64,000 nucleotides of DNA, taken from the NCBI GenBank assembly GCA_965221205.1, contig OZ244870.1, positions 1-64,000 of the forward strand. The letters are read 5' to 3'. A program made the translations under genes and the position numbers. The notes under the pieces are model-generated. The model was not told the DNA's origin, searched no databases, and worked only from the letters and a program-made list of their open reading frames with translations. Positions 18,798 through 27,101 of this stretch are shown piece after piece (the first letter of the stretch is position 1; every line of letters begins with the position of its first letter). The DNA comes from CBDFMG01 sp965221205 [NCBI: bacterium]. Its GTDB lineage: Bacteria > SM23-31.

Positions 18798-20672
18798 TTA
18801 CCATGCAATACCGTAATCTTCTCCGTAATTACTCGATCCACCCCACATGGTGCCGTGTTCCCTATCAAAGAAAATCGCATTGAGTGGACCCGACGTGTAT
18901 TTGCTGTAGTCGAGGCGGTAGCCCATTTCAGCAAGGTCGCTCCTGACCCACGGAGGGACAGATTCGTTGAGTGTGAGTCTTCCGGGATCGGACTTATGTG
19001 CATCGAACGAACTCCGCATCTGGTAGCTGATAATATTTGCGGCTTCGACCGCTTCCTGCACATTCATTCCGAATTCAACAAAATTGAGAAAAAACTGGAG
19101 CGAGTTCTGGTCTTGTGTATCACCGCCTTGAACAGCGAACGAAAGATAAGGTTTTCCGTCCTTGAGCGCCATACTCGGTGTCAGGGTTACACGCGGCCGT
19201 TTGCCCGGTTCAAGCACATTGTAGGGATTTTCTGATTCGTGGAGCACAAAACTCTGCATCCGCTGGCTCATACCGATACCAGTGCGCCCCGCAAGTACCA
19301 CCGGTATCCAGCCACCGCTCGGCGTGATGGAAACAACCCAGCCATCTTTGTCCGCAGCCTGCATTGACGTGGTTCCAGCCAGAAAGCCTTCTTCAAATGT
19401 GCGGTCCAGATTTGCGTTTGAATTTGATGCCGGCTCTTTCGGTCTTGAGTTCCACTCTTTGATATAGTGGAGATATGGATTTTCCTTTCCTTCATACGGA
19501 TAAGGATCACCCGGTTTGACATCGGGATCATTTTTTTTCCAATTGATGAGCTTGCTTCTGTCTTTTGCGTACGTTTTCGACAGAAGCCCTTCCATCGGTT
19601 CTTCCGGCGGGTAATAGGGATCACCGTAGTAGAAATCCCGGTCGGCAAACGCCAGATTCATCGCCTGATACATGGTGTGGATATATCTTGATGTGTTATA
19701 TCCCATCGATTTGACATCGAAATTTTCAATGATGTTCAGTGCCTGAAGCATAACCGGTCCCTGAACCCACGATGTGAGTTTATACACCTCGATATCTTTG
19801 TAGGTGGTCGAAACCGGTTCTTCAAGATAGACCTGCCAGTTTGCAAGGTCTTCGAGTGTATGGAGGCCGCCCTGTTCCCGGGAACTACGCACATATTCCT
19901 CAGCTATATCACCTTTGTAAAATCGGTCATACGCAGCATAGATTGCTTCTTTCCTGCTTTTACCCTGTGTGAGAGCTTCGGCTTCTGCATCAACCAGTTT
20001 TTGTAGTGTCGCGAGCAGATTGGGCTGTCTGAATATCTCACCGGGGTATGGTGCTTCCCGGTCTTCTCCGGAGTGTGTCAGAAAAACTTCTCGTGAATAA
20101 GGCCATTCTTTGATACGTTCCTTTTCCTGCTCTATTGCATCTGCTGTCTGTTTTTCAATCGGATACCCATCTGCCATCTGCATTGCAGGTTTAAGGACAT
20201 CATTCAGGCTCAGTGTTCCAAATTCAGCAAGCATAACGAGGAGCCCTCCCGGAGTTCCGGGTGTCACTGCGGCGAGTGGACCGAAGGCCGGAGGAAACAG
20301 CAAATCTTGATCTGAAAAATAGTTTGGTGTCGCTCCCTTCGGCGCAACACCAAGTGCATTGATCCCAATTACTTTACTGGTCTTCGGATTGTAGATGAGC
20401 GCCTGTGTTTCTCCACCCCAGCTCAAAGCATCATACATCGTTGCTGTAGCACCCAACATAGCGCAGGCAGCATCAACCGCATTTCCGCCCTTCTGGAACA
20501 TCATCGCTCCCGCTGTTGCGCCAAGCGGCTTGCCCGTAATTGCTACCCAATGGCTGCCGTGAAGAACCGGTTTCTCTGTTCTTTGTGCAAAAACATTCGA
20601 GAACAAAACTGCTATGAGTAAAGGAAAAATAAAAATCTTACTTCCAGAAACTAAACCATTATTAGGACGCAT
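18798..20672 (-). CDS. ggt: Gamma-glutamyltranspeptidase family protein, secreted
   Basis: 624 residues. The ATG at 20672 follows GAGGGGG by 6 nt. After a signal peptide (FIFPLLIAVLFSNVFAQ) comes the Ntn-hydrolase precursor fold: QKGGNAVDAACAM, GVAPKGATPNYF, TPGTPGGLLVML. Autocleavage would occur before the Thr of AGTTSMQAADKDG (about T434), the new N-terminal nucleophile; classical enzymes have TTH here and this has TTS. PSGGWIPVVL and GKRPRVTLTPSMALKDGKPY follow in the small subunit. The family transfers or hydrolyses gamma-glutamyl groups such as those of glutathione; some relatives act on other amides. It is separated by 267 bp from the Asp-box gene downstream. Confidence 0.9.
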   Translation of the reverse strand: MRPNNGLVSGSKIFIFPLLIAVLFSNVFAQRTEKPVLHGSHWVAITGKPLGATAGAMMFQKGGNAVDAACAMLGATATMYDALSWGGETQALIYNPKTSKVIGINALGVAPKGATPNYFSDQDLLFPPAFGPLAAVTPGTPGGLLVMLAEFGTLSLNDVLKPAMQMADGYPIEKQTADAIEQEKERIKEWPYSREVFLTHSGEDREAPYPGEIFRQPNLLATLQKLVDAEAEALTQGKSRKEAIYAAYDRFYKGDIAEEYVRSSREQGGLHTLEDLANWQVYLEEPVSTTYKDIEVYKLTSWVQGPVMLQALNIIENFDVKSMGYNTSRYIHTMYQAMNLAFADRDFYYGDPYYPPEEPMEGLLSKTYAKDRSKLINWKKNDPDVKPGDPYPYEGKENPYLHYIKEWNSRPKEPASNSNANLDRTFEEGFLAGTTSMQAADKDGWVVSITPSGGWIPVVLAGRTGIGMSQRMQSFVLHESENPYNVLEPGKRPRVTLTPSMALKDGKPYLSFAVQGGDTQDQNSLQFFLNFVEFGMNVQEAVEAANIISYQMRSSFDAHKSDPGRLTLNESVPPWVRSDLAEMGYRLDYSKYTSGPLNAIFFDREHGTMWGGSSNYGEDYGIAW

Positions 20673-20838
20673 GATTTTCCCCCTCTAAGACTAATATGTT
20701 CAACGTTTTTAGTGTGATTGATGAAAAGGTATGGTACAATTATGTTAGTATACTGAAGATAGTAGTGGTTCAAATTGTTTAAATCAAGGAATATTTTAAG
20801 ATGTTGCGCTCTGCTGAATGTAAAAATTGAATAATCAA

Positions 20839-21522
20839 TCATCTCTTTCTGTGTTTTTTGGTCTTTTCAATATAGGCTATTGCGTTGGGTGTTTTACATG
20901 ATGTGTCACCGTGGTCTACGTTTACTTTTCCAATTATCTGTGCCGCTGCAATTGCCGCTTTCTCAAGTACTTCACTACGGAGACCGATAGCGACGATGAG
21001 TGCTCCGTTCATCGCATCTTTCACCCTGTTTTTACTTGTGTGAATGTTTTTTTCAATATTGGCAAGCAGGCCGGAAAAGTAGCTATCATCTAAATCATTG
21101 TTGCCCATAGCGATGTGTGCCACTATTCTCCATCCCGCCCGTTCTTTCCATTCATCATCTAATGCGGTCAACTCTTCTAATTTTTGTTGTAAGTAAGGAG
21201 TGCTGATTACAATGTTCCTGACAAACGTATCGACCAGCACGTAGTATGACATATCTTTCAGCCAGTTATTAAGATCGTTTTCGGTGAACTGTTGTGGATC
21301 CGCAATCATTAAAGCCAATGTTTGAGCATCAGTGTTGTCGGTTGCCCACAAATCGACTGCCAGATTGTGATCTGTTTTAATTTTCTTCTTGAGCAGTTTA
21401 AGATTTGCGCAACTGACACCATACAGTTTATCACCGGCACCGTGCCGCTTATAAACTTTTCTATTTTGCTCGGTGCCCATCGATTCCATTTCACACAGCA
21501 CCTCCTGGAAAGTCATTGCCAC
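20839..21522 (-). CDS. DNA alkylation repair protein, AlkD-like HEAT-repeat family
   Basis: 227 residues from the GTG at 21522; an ATG two codons later (21516) is an alternative, and GAGAGG lies 5-11 nt upstream of these. Visible family features: RHGAGDKLYGVSCANLKLL near the N-terminus, LWATDNTDAQTLALMIAD, WLKDMSYYVLVDTFVRNIV, and helical repeats with basic ends up to KTKKHRKR. AlkD-type proteins excise 3- or 7-alkylpurines. I cannot confirm the catalytic aromatic and acidic residues by eye, so the repair role is inferred from family likeness. Confidence 0.82.
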   Translation of the reverse strand: MAMTFQEVLCEMESMGTEQNRKVYKRHGAGDKLYGVSCANLKLLKKKIKTDHNLAVDLWATDNTDAQTLALMIADPQQFTENDLNNWLKDMSYYVLVDTFVRNIVISTPYLQQKLEELTALDDEWKERAGWRIVAHIAMGNNDLDDSYFSGLLANIEKNIHTSKNRVKDAMNGALIVAIGLRSEVLEKAAIAAAQIIGKVNVDHGDTSCKTPNAIAYIEKTKKHRKR

Positions 21523-21965
21523 ATGTACCTCTCACGTTTGGTTGAGATTATTTTGGATTGCTCGCTTGTTTTTGAGAGTGGCCGAACTTCTAAAGACCAC
21601 ACTTTCCTAGCAGTCACTGATAATCGTGTAGGAATTCAACGAATGAACTGATATAAAGTTCAATTATGAATCATCTGGAATTTGGTCTGTGTCTTTTTAT
21701 GTAGTAATACTGATAATATTTTGAAAGGAACTCTTCTATCGGGATTTCAAGATATACCTGAATAAAATTTTATCTATTGTGTGCCACGGATAAAGCAACT
21801 CGACACTGTATTCCGTTACTATAACGGTTGTCTTCAAAATTGATGCATTGTAAAATGCTTTATATGGTAAGTGTTACGATAAGAATTTGTACTTAGGTTA
21901 TTTTCGGATCACGTGTTACAGTATACTTGGAATGGGAGAAAAAGTCACTATATTCATTGTTGGTA
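21523..21965. other. Intergenic region left of IS1595-type relic
   Basis: About 440 bp with no gene seen. It is probably a mixture of the alkD promoter and decayed mobile-element ends. Confidence 0.4.
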
Positions 21966-22309
21966 CATCATGTCCCCTTTTGTTCCGGAGATCGTCTGTA
22001 CCGTTTGCGTGATAATCGTTTTACAGGTACTCGATGTTCTTGTAAAGAGAGCCCGAAGCGGTTCAAGGACGATCTTGCTCTACTGCATTATTTTCTTTGA
22101 AGATACCTGCCAATAAAGCTGCCAGGGGTCTTGGTTTTGGCTCCACGACGGTGCGAGGCAACTAGATGCTTTATTGACGACAGGAGATTTATGATTTTTT
22201 GTGTCAGGAAGTGAGAAGACTTTCCGGCAAGATAAAATGTGATGCACGCTGCTTTGGTGGGAAACGTACGGGAACCAGCGGTCGCGGCAATGGGGAATTA
22301 TCTCTATAA
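21966..22309 (+). pseudogene. Strongly decayed IS1595/IS1016-type transposase relic
   Basis: No long frame remains, but fragments of the family appear in order across several frames. They are a zinc-ribbon-like PFCSGDRLYRLRDNRFTG with TRCSCKESPKRFKDD; then PANKAARGLGFGSTTVRGN, as in the helix-turn-helix segment; then LSGKIKCDARCFGGKRTGTS with GRGNGELSL, as in the first catalytic block (usual form I/V-E/V-x-DE-x-x-F/Y-GG-x-R/K-x-G-K-R-G-R-G), where the acidic Glu is already lost. Stops and frameshifts interrupt it and nothing recognisable follows. It is clearly older than the IS1595-type copies at 12249 and 25052. Confidence 0.65.
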
Positions 22310-22657
22310 CTAGCCAAAGCCATCGCCTTTTTGCTCATTTGCCTTTCCATATGTTCGCAATAGCACCCAAGATGCCGGAAAAGAACCCTATGAATACGCC
22401 TATAGCAATGGCTACGGAGACAGAGATTGCTATTCCCGCTACATGCCATTACATGCCATAGAACAGAGACTACAACGCAAGCAAGTCCCTACCTATAACT
22501 TCATATCCCTTTCTCGTTGCCTCTTGTGTCTGTTCTTAGGCATTAAACACATCTAGAATTGCACCCCTTCGGATTTTCGGAATAGATACAGACTACCCGA
22601 TTTTGCCGGAAAATTCACGGTACGGATTCCGTCCCCGAGAAGACAAGGAGGCTTGAT

Positions 22658-23694
22658 TTACTGGCTGAAGCAACCTTTGTCCGTCAGCCATGCGTCAAGG
22701 TCAGCTTCTTCAATGCTCTGTGGCGAATCTCCTGTCTCAAGTTCCTCATACAGGTATCTCAATCCTGCCCTGTCCGCTTCATGGAGAATCCCTAGAAAAA
22801 GCAAATTAGCACCAGTAGATATCCTGCTTTCGCCAGTAACGCCACTCTGACCAACAATTGAGGCGGTTGGCCACATAATTGAGAAAATTTCGGCAGACCT
22901 GAACCCCACATGCGTCTGAAAAGGTACATGCCCGGCAAAGCCGAGAGCATGAAGTATCTCATGGGCTAACAGACCTATATTGTTGCCATCCCGTATGTTT
23001 CTGTTGGTACCAGTGGCATCTTCTAAAAATCTGATTTGGATATATTGCGGGTCAACCCATATATGGGCGGAACGCTCAGACAAAGAAGAGTATTCCCTTG
23101 ATAACGCTATTATGTTTTCCGGCAAAGTCCCTACATCCTGCCATTCGCCTTTAGGGGCAAAGTCAATATATATTTCATCACTCGGGGGCTCATCGCTTCG
23201 GTCATCTACACGCATAGGTCTTATCCCTATCTTATAGTCATCGGGAAGAGACGCATTTATGAACTCAACGGCACGTCTTACAATTTCAGCCTGAAAATCC
23301 GTAGTTCCTTCCGCAAGACTGATTTCGGGACGGTCGTTAAACCGCTCAATACGTGTTTCTCCCCGAAAGACTTCGTTGAAGAAGTAAAGCAGGTCATCGG
23401 TGTTCACGCATTCTTCCAGACCTCTCCAAGGCATCCATACAGGGATATCCAGATCATCCGTTTCTGGTATCTCTGGTTCATCCGTTTCTGGTATCTCTGG
23501 TTCATCCGTTTCTGGTTCCACAATCTCCGGTTCCATGGTCTCTGGTTCCGGCATTTCTTCTGACATTGGTGCAGATTCTGATGGAGATACCGACCCGTCA
23601 TCTCCCCCCCCCCGCCACAACCGACTGCGAACAATAAAAGCAAGCAACAAGTTTTCAAAAACACTTTATATAGAATTATCACAGATATTTTCAT
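22658..23694 (-). CDS. Metzincin-like zinc metalloprotease lipoprotein, frame broken at G10 tract
   Basis: The upstream frame from 23694 gives a lipoprotein signal (MKISVIILYKVFLKTCCLLL, then LFAVGCGGG). The downstream frame carries an acidic spacer with EPEIPETD repeats, then the protease domain with HEILHALGFAGH (22928-22963), the HExxHxxGxxG/H zinc motif of metzincins, and a possible Met-turn (EIFSIM). The two frames meet at a run of ten G (coding strand; 23604-23613). Eleven or eight G would fuse them into about 346 residues. So this is either a slippage-prone on/off switch, a decayed gene, or a homopolymer error. Substrate unknown. Confidence 0.75.
23458..23505. repeat. Two tandem 24-bp units in metalloprotease spacer
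   Basis: The 24-bp unit CCGTTTCTGGTATCTCTGG... (plus strand) occurs twice in a row, with a partial third copy after it. It encodes the eight-residue repeat ETDEPEIP in the acidic linker between lipid anchor and protease domain. Confidence 0.85.
23604..23613. repeat. C10 homopolymer (G10 on coding strand)
   Basis: Ten consecutive C on the plus strand just after the lipobox Cys codon of the metalloprotease gene. The upstream signal-peptide frame and downstream protease frame are out of register by this tract. Confidence 0.9.
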
Positions 23695-23828
23695 TAAAAA
23701 CCGCCGACATTAATCCCGCTGTAATTGCGACCTGCTTCAAGATATTCTTCCGGCATTCTTACTCCCATGTATTGAATATAATTATTCAGCTTTTTTTAAA
23801 TTCATATAGATAAATATATCCAAACAGA

Positions 23829-24863
23829 TTAGTTCTTTATATCATCTTCTTTTATAAAATCGTCAATAAGTTCTTTTATAAATTTATCGTTAAAAAAAGG
23901 CACTTCTTCACTTACCGTTTCTTTTAAATTTTCTATTGTTTGTGTCAAGATAAACAACTCTGTTTCTATATTTTCAAGATTTGTTAATAATACATTATTA
24001 GGTGAATTTAAAAAATCAAATTTCATAAAATCATAAGGTATGGCCTTTTTAATAAATGCTTCATTAGATCTTAAATTTGCAACTTGTTTAACCATTTTTT
24101 CAATATCTGGAATTTTATCCCCAAGATTAGAAATAGCCTCCATAATGTAAGAATCCAATTCATGTCCATTTTTTTGTGAAATAATCACACTTTTCGTATT
24201 TGTCGTAACTTCTTTTAGGCTATTAGATTCTTTTATTTTGTTAATTGTGGTATCTTTATTAAGAACCCATAAATCTGCAGTTGTTGCGAGAATTAGACCA
24301 CAAAAATCAATTAATGATTCATTCTTTTTATAAATGTTGAATTGATTTTCAATTACCGTACTAACAAGTTGTGGTATAGCAAATTTTAGCTGATGTATTC
24401 CACTTTTTATAGAGATTTCATTTCCTTTTTTATAATCATTATTTTTAATTTCCACACCTTTGAAGCATCTCTTGGTATTAATATTACAGATCAAGCGCTT
24501 TTTAGGAATATTTCGAGCAAACGAATCAAATATATTAATGAAACTTCGATAATCTGATTGTTTCTCTGGTAATAAAGAAAACACCCAATAATTATTTTCG
24601 TGTGAATATTTACATTCTATGAGCAAATGTATGCGTCCCCATAAACGATTTTTATTATGATAGAGTTTTCTCACTGCATAAATGTCAACAGACCTTTCGG
24701 AATAAATTCCTTCTTCATTTTTTCTCAAGTACGGATACTCACCCTTAATTTCATAATTGAACTTTTTGAGAACTTCTGCAATTTCGTATTCTAACGGCAA
24801 TCCAGAACTTAATAAAGCGTCTTTCCACTTTTTCTTTTCTTTAGATGATTTCTTTTCATTCAT
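23829..24863 (-). CDS. PD-(D/E)XK nuclease-like hypothetical protein
   Basis: 344 residues from the ATG at 24863 (MNEKKSSKEKKKWKDALLSS), preceded by GAGG about 11 nt upstream; a TTG 15 nt earlier is also in frame. The N-terminal third has the order expected of restriction-endonuclease folds: a helix with Glu (GLPLEYEIAEVLKKFNYEI), an Asp on a strand (SERSVDIYAV) and ECK on the next (IHLLIECKYSHENNYWVF). The rest is mostly helical with no known motif. It is AT-rich, unlike the metabolic genes. It lies 87 nt from the inverted repeat of the IS1595-like unit. It could be an orphan restriction or other defence nuclease; that is inference. Confidence 0.6.
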   Translation of the reverse strand: MNEKKSSKEKKKWKDALLSSGLPLEYEIAEVLKKFNYEIKGEYPYLRKNEEGIYSERSVDIYAVRKLYHNKNRLWGRIHLLIECKYSHENNYWVFSLLPEKQSDYRSFINIFDSFARNIPKKRLICNINTKRCFKGVEIKNNDYKKGNEISIKSGIHQLKFAIPQLVSTVIENQFNIYKKNESLIDFCGLILATTADLWVLNKDTTINKIKESNSLKEVTTNTKSVIISQKNGHELDSYIMEAISNLGDKIPDIEKMVKQVANLRSNEAFIKKAIPYDFMKFDFLNSPNNVLLTNLENIETELFILTQTIENLKETVSEEVPFFNDKFIKELIDDFIKEDDIKN

Positions 24864-24949
24864 ATTCAGATACCTCAATTAATTGTATCATTGCGCCTCT
24901 ACCTTTATTTAGATAGTGATTGACGACTTTCTAAATTTAATAAAACATT

Positions 24950-24968
24950 ACGCAATAAGTAGTTATGG
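24950..24968 (+). repeat. Left inverted repeat of IS1595-like unit
   Basis: ACGCAATAAGTAGTTATGG; pairs with 27083-27101 at 18 of 19 positions. It lies 84 bp upstream of the transposase start. Confidence 0.65.
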
Positions 24969-25051
24969 GCTTGACTTTTGATTTTTAATTGTTTACATTG
25001 TAAGTATTAACAAATAAAAAGTCAAGACATCAAGACATAAGGGGTTTAACA

Positions 25052-25913
25052 ATGACTCTGCAAAGAATTTTCTCACGATTTCCCGACCTGGAATCCTGTA
25101 TTGAACATTTGGAGCGTATACGATTTGGAAATGAAGCATACTGCCCATTATGCGGGGTTGCCGGTGAGTGTGCCCGTAAAGCTGATTCAGGGAGGGTTGG
25201 TCGTTGGAATTGTTATTCCTGCAAGTCAAGTTTTAATGTTCTTTCCGGTACGATTTTTCAAAAGACAAAAATCCCATTACAGCTCTGGTTTCTAGCGATT
25301 GGATTGATTTCTAACGCTAAAAAGAGCCTCTCAAGTTATCAATTAAGCCGTGATCTCGGTATTAATCAAAAATCAGCATGGTATATGCAGCAGCGTATAC
25401 GCTCTGAGATGGCTAGTAAAGAGAGCTCTCTATTACAAGGTATTGTTGAGGTGGATGAAACATACATAGGGGGACGCCCTCGTAATAAAAAACAAAATAA
25501 GCGCGCGGTAGAGGAACTAAAAAGACCCCTGTAATAGGTGCCGTAGAGCGAGACGGAAGCGTTTTAGCCAGTGTTGCAAAAGACCTTTCCGGAAAAGGCG
25601 TCATGGATTTCCTCAATAAATCAGTCAATCCAGAACACTCTTTATTGATAACGGATGAATATAAATCTTATAATGCTGCTTCAAAGAATTTCAACCATGC
25701 GGTTATCAACCATTCACAAGAATACGTTCGGGGGAGTGTACACACAAATACGATTGAAGGTGTCTGGTCTCTTCTCAAGCGTTCCTGGTACGGATCACAT
25801 CACCACTATACGAAGAATTTTACTCCACTATTCATTGCTGAAACATGTTGGAAGTACAACAACCGAAAAATAGTGATATGTTTAGTACCTTTCTAAGGGG
25901 ATGCTTTGCATGA
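25052..25913 (+). pseudogene. IS1595-family transposase with two homopolymer frameshifts
   Basis: The N-terminal zinc ribbon has CPLCGVAGEC and CYSCKSSFNVLSGTIF, followed by VEVDETYIGGRPRNKK. The frame is lost near 25515-25525 (an AAAAA/CCCC context): the next frame resumes with KTPVIGAVERDGSVLASVAK, LLITDEYKSY and VHTNTIEGVWSLLKRSWYG. A second slip at the A5 run near 25866 converts the C-terminus NNRKNSDMFSTFLRGCFA (stop 25911-25913) into IVICLVPF. The span of 862 nt plus two lost bases makes 288 codons. It is distinct from the copy at 12249. Transposition would need a transposase supplied elsewhere. Confidence 0.85.
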
Positions 25914-26056
25914 ATAAACCATACTACGGAGACTGTTTGACTGTCATGCAAGAATATCTTGACAACACAAAAAAGAAGACAGATATCATTCTTGAATCTG
26001 TTAGAAACAATTCTTACAATAATCTCGTATGTGATTTACAGTATATGGAGATTTAA
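25910..26056 (+). pseudogene. N-terminal stub of a DNA methyltransferase
   Basis: The frame opens MNKPYYGDCLTVMQEYLDN, which resembles the usual start of type III-like N6/N4 DNA methyltransferases (M-N-K-L-Y-Y-G-D-C-L). The conserved DPPY/F catalytic motif and everything after it is missing: from about residue 21 the sequence is unrelated and stops at 26056. Its ATG overlaps the restored transposase stop (ATGA), as in translationally coupled passenger genes. The body was probably replaced by the toxin-antitoxin module that follows. Confidence 0.55.
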
Positions 26057-26393
26057 GAAGCCCATCACGTATGCGCTTTAAAATTTTTCTATATACGTCT
26101 TTAAGCAATTTACATTTTCCCGTTTTTATTGAAGTATTTATCCATAATACAGTAAAATATCTTGCGGATGAATAGTGAACGGAAGATTCATGGCGTATAA
26201 AAGGATGGGAACCTTTGTTTAGTATAAGTGTTTGATCAGTAAATTTGGTGACCGTACGAACCATGACAGTAACAACCCTTTCTGGTTTATTTTGCGGATC
26301 GGTCAATACAATCCAAAGATGAGGTTTATTGAAAGGAGGATCAGATATTAGGATGGCTTTGCCAGAGGTGATAATATTCATTCGATTAGACAT
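26001..26393 (-). CDS. Putative toxin partner of Panacea antitoxin
   Basis: 130 residues, MSNRMNIITSGKAILISDPP to NHIRDYCKNCF. Its start overlaps the end of the upstream antitoxin gene by 16 nt, the tight arrangement of type II toxin-antitoxin pairs. The block PHLWIVLTDPQNKPERVVTV and the segment KGSHPFIRHESSVHYSSARY look like a small beta-rich fold, possibly MazF/PemK-like, but I cannot assign a family with confidence. Toxicity and target are inferred only from the neighbour. Confidence 0.5.
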   Translation of the reverse strand: MSNRMNIITSGKAILISDPPFNKPHLWIVLTDPQNKPERVVTVMVRTVTKFTDQTLILNKGSHPFIRHESSVHYSSARYFTVLWINTSIKTGKCKLLKDVYRKILKRIRDGLLKSPYTVNHIRDYCKNCF

Positions 26394-26938
26394 CTATCCA
26401 TAAATTCTTCTGTTCTTAATACTTCTAATACCTCTGAAACATCTTGGTCAGAAAAACCTGCGCATAACAAAATTCTTTCAATAGATATTGGAAGACTTGA
26501 ACCTTCAGGGTTTTGCCATTCAGGAAGCTTATGTGACAGGTCTCTAATTTCATATTGATCCATATGGCCGTATTCTTTCCATACACTTCTTAAGGCATTC
26601 TCTTCCGCTGGAGAAAGTTGATCATTGAGGGCATCATTTATTAAGTGTACTTCATGGTCTTGTCGTTCTGAAATATAATTATGCCAGTATGAGCTATTGT
26701 CCTGTTGTTTAGTAGCATTGATTTTGTCAAGAGTAAAACTTAGCACCGGCCCATGGGACATAGAGACGTACCAATCGAATGTAATTGGGCGCCCCCAAGT
26801 TAATAATGCATAACGATCGGCAAAATATAAAAGCTTAAGAAGCTTCATTACATTAAGTGAACCATTTGCGAGCTGCAATAAGATTGATGCGGCCTGTGTG
26901 GTTTTGTCTTCACGGTATTTAAGTCTTGTATCATTCAT
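26378..26938 (-). CDS. Panacea-domain (SocA/DUF4065-like) antitoxin
   Basis: 186 residues. The N-terminal half carries the Panacea signature: KLLKLLYFADRYALLTWGRP, then FDWYVSMSHGPVLSFTLDKI. This domain is known as a promiscuous antitoxin domain and phage-associated regulator. It is the first gene of a two-gene minus-strand operon; the partner overlaps by 16 nt. A near-perfect 17-bp palindrome (26963-27004) lies 25 nt upstream of the start and is a likely autoregulatory operator. The pair sits inside the inverted repeats of an IS1595-like unit. Confidence 0.75.
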   Translation of the reverse strand: MNDTRLKYREDKTTQAASILLQLANGSLNVMKLLKLLYFADRYALLTWGRPITFDWYVSMSHGPVLSFTLDKINATKQQDNSSYWHNYISERQDHEVHLINDALNDQLSPAEENALRSVWKEYGHMDQYEIRDLSHKLPEWQNPEGSSLPISIERILLCAGFSDQDVSEVLEVLRTEEFMDRCLIE

Positions 26939-26962
26939 AAAAGTATATTGGTTTTCATTTTT

Positions 26963-27004
26963 GTTAAAGTCAAGATAAATTTTACTTTTTATCTTGACTT
27001 TAAC
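26963..27004. promoter_or_regulatory. Long palindrome upstream of Panacea operon, probable operator
   Basis: GTTAAAGTCAAGATAAA (26963-26979) is exactly inverted at 26988-27004 around an 8-nt centre. Located 25 nt upstream of the antitoxin start codon, it fits an autoregulatory operator. As RNA it could also form a hairpin, but it has no terminator context for an upstream gene. Confidence 0.6.
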
Positions 27005-27082
27005 TATTTTTTCACCAAAACATACGTAGAATTTTACTTTTTATATCCATACAAATTAGTTTGAAAGTATGATAATCAAAGT

Positions 27083-27101
27083 CCATAACTACTTGTTGCG
27101 T
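27083..27101 (-). repeat. Right inverted repeat of IS1595-like unit
   Basis: CCATAACTACTTGTTGCGT, the inverse of 24950-24968 with one mismatch, followed by a T-rich run. Confidence 0.65.

Larger units (their letters stand above)
24950..27101. mobile_element. IS1595-like unit of about 2.15 kb with passenger genes
   Basis: The region is bounded by inverted 19-bp ends, ACGCAATAAGTAGTTATGG at 24950-24968 and its reverse complement with one mismatch at 27083-27101. It holds an IS1595-type transposase (frameshifted), a DNA-methyltransferase stub whose ATG overlaps the transposase stop, and a convergent Panacea-type toxin-antitoxin pair. IS1595-family elements with passenger genes are known. The exact termini and the 8-bp target duplication expected of the family could not be fixed by eye. 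Confidence 0.6.

Noticed and set aside
22658-23650. Start of the metalloprotease in its own frame at MLLAFIVRSRLWRG
   Set aside because: The frame from 23694 gives a proper lipoprotein signal, and the two join at the G10 tract, so this start is an artefact of the frame break.
23400-23813. Plus-strand frame rich in GISGSSVSG repeats
   Set aside because: It is the complement of the acidic tandem repeat of the metalloprotease gene; the repeat explains its pattern.
26963-27004. Palindrome read as a rho-independent terminator
   Set aside because: No gene ends just upstream of it on either strand, and it sits immediately before a start codon; an operator fits better.
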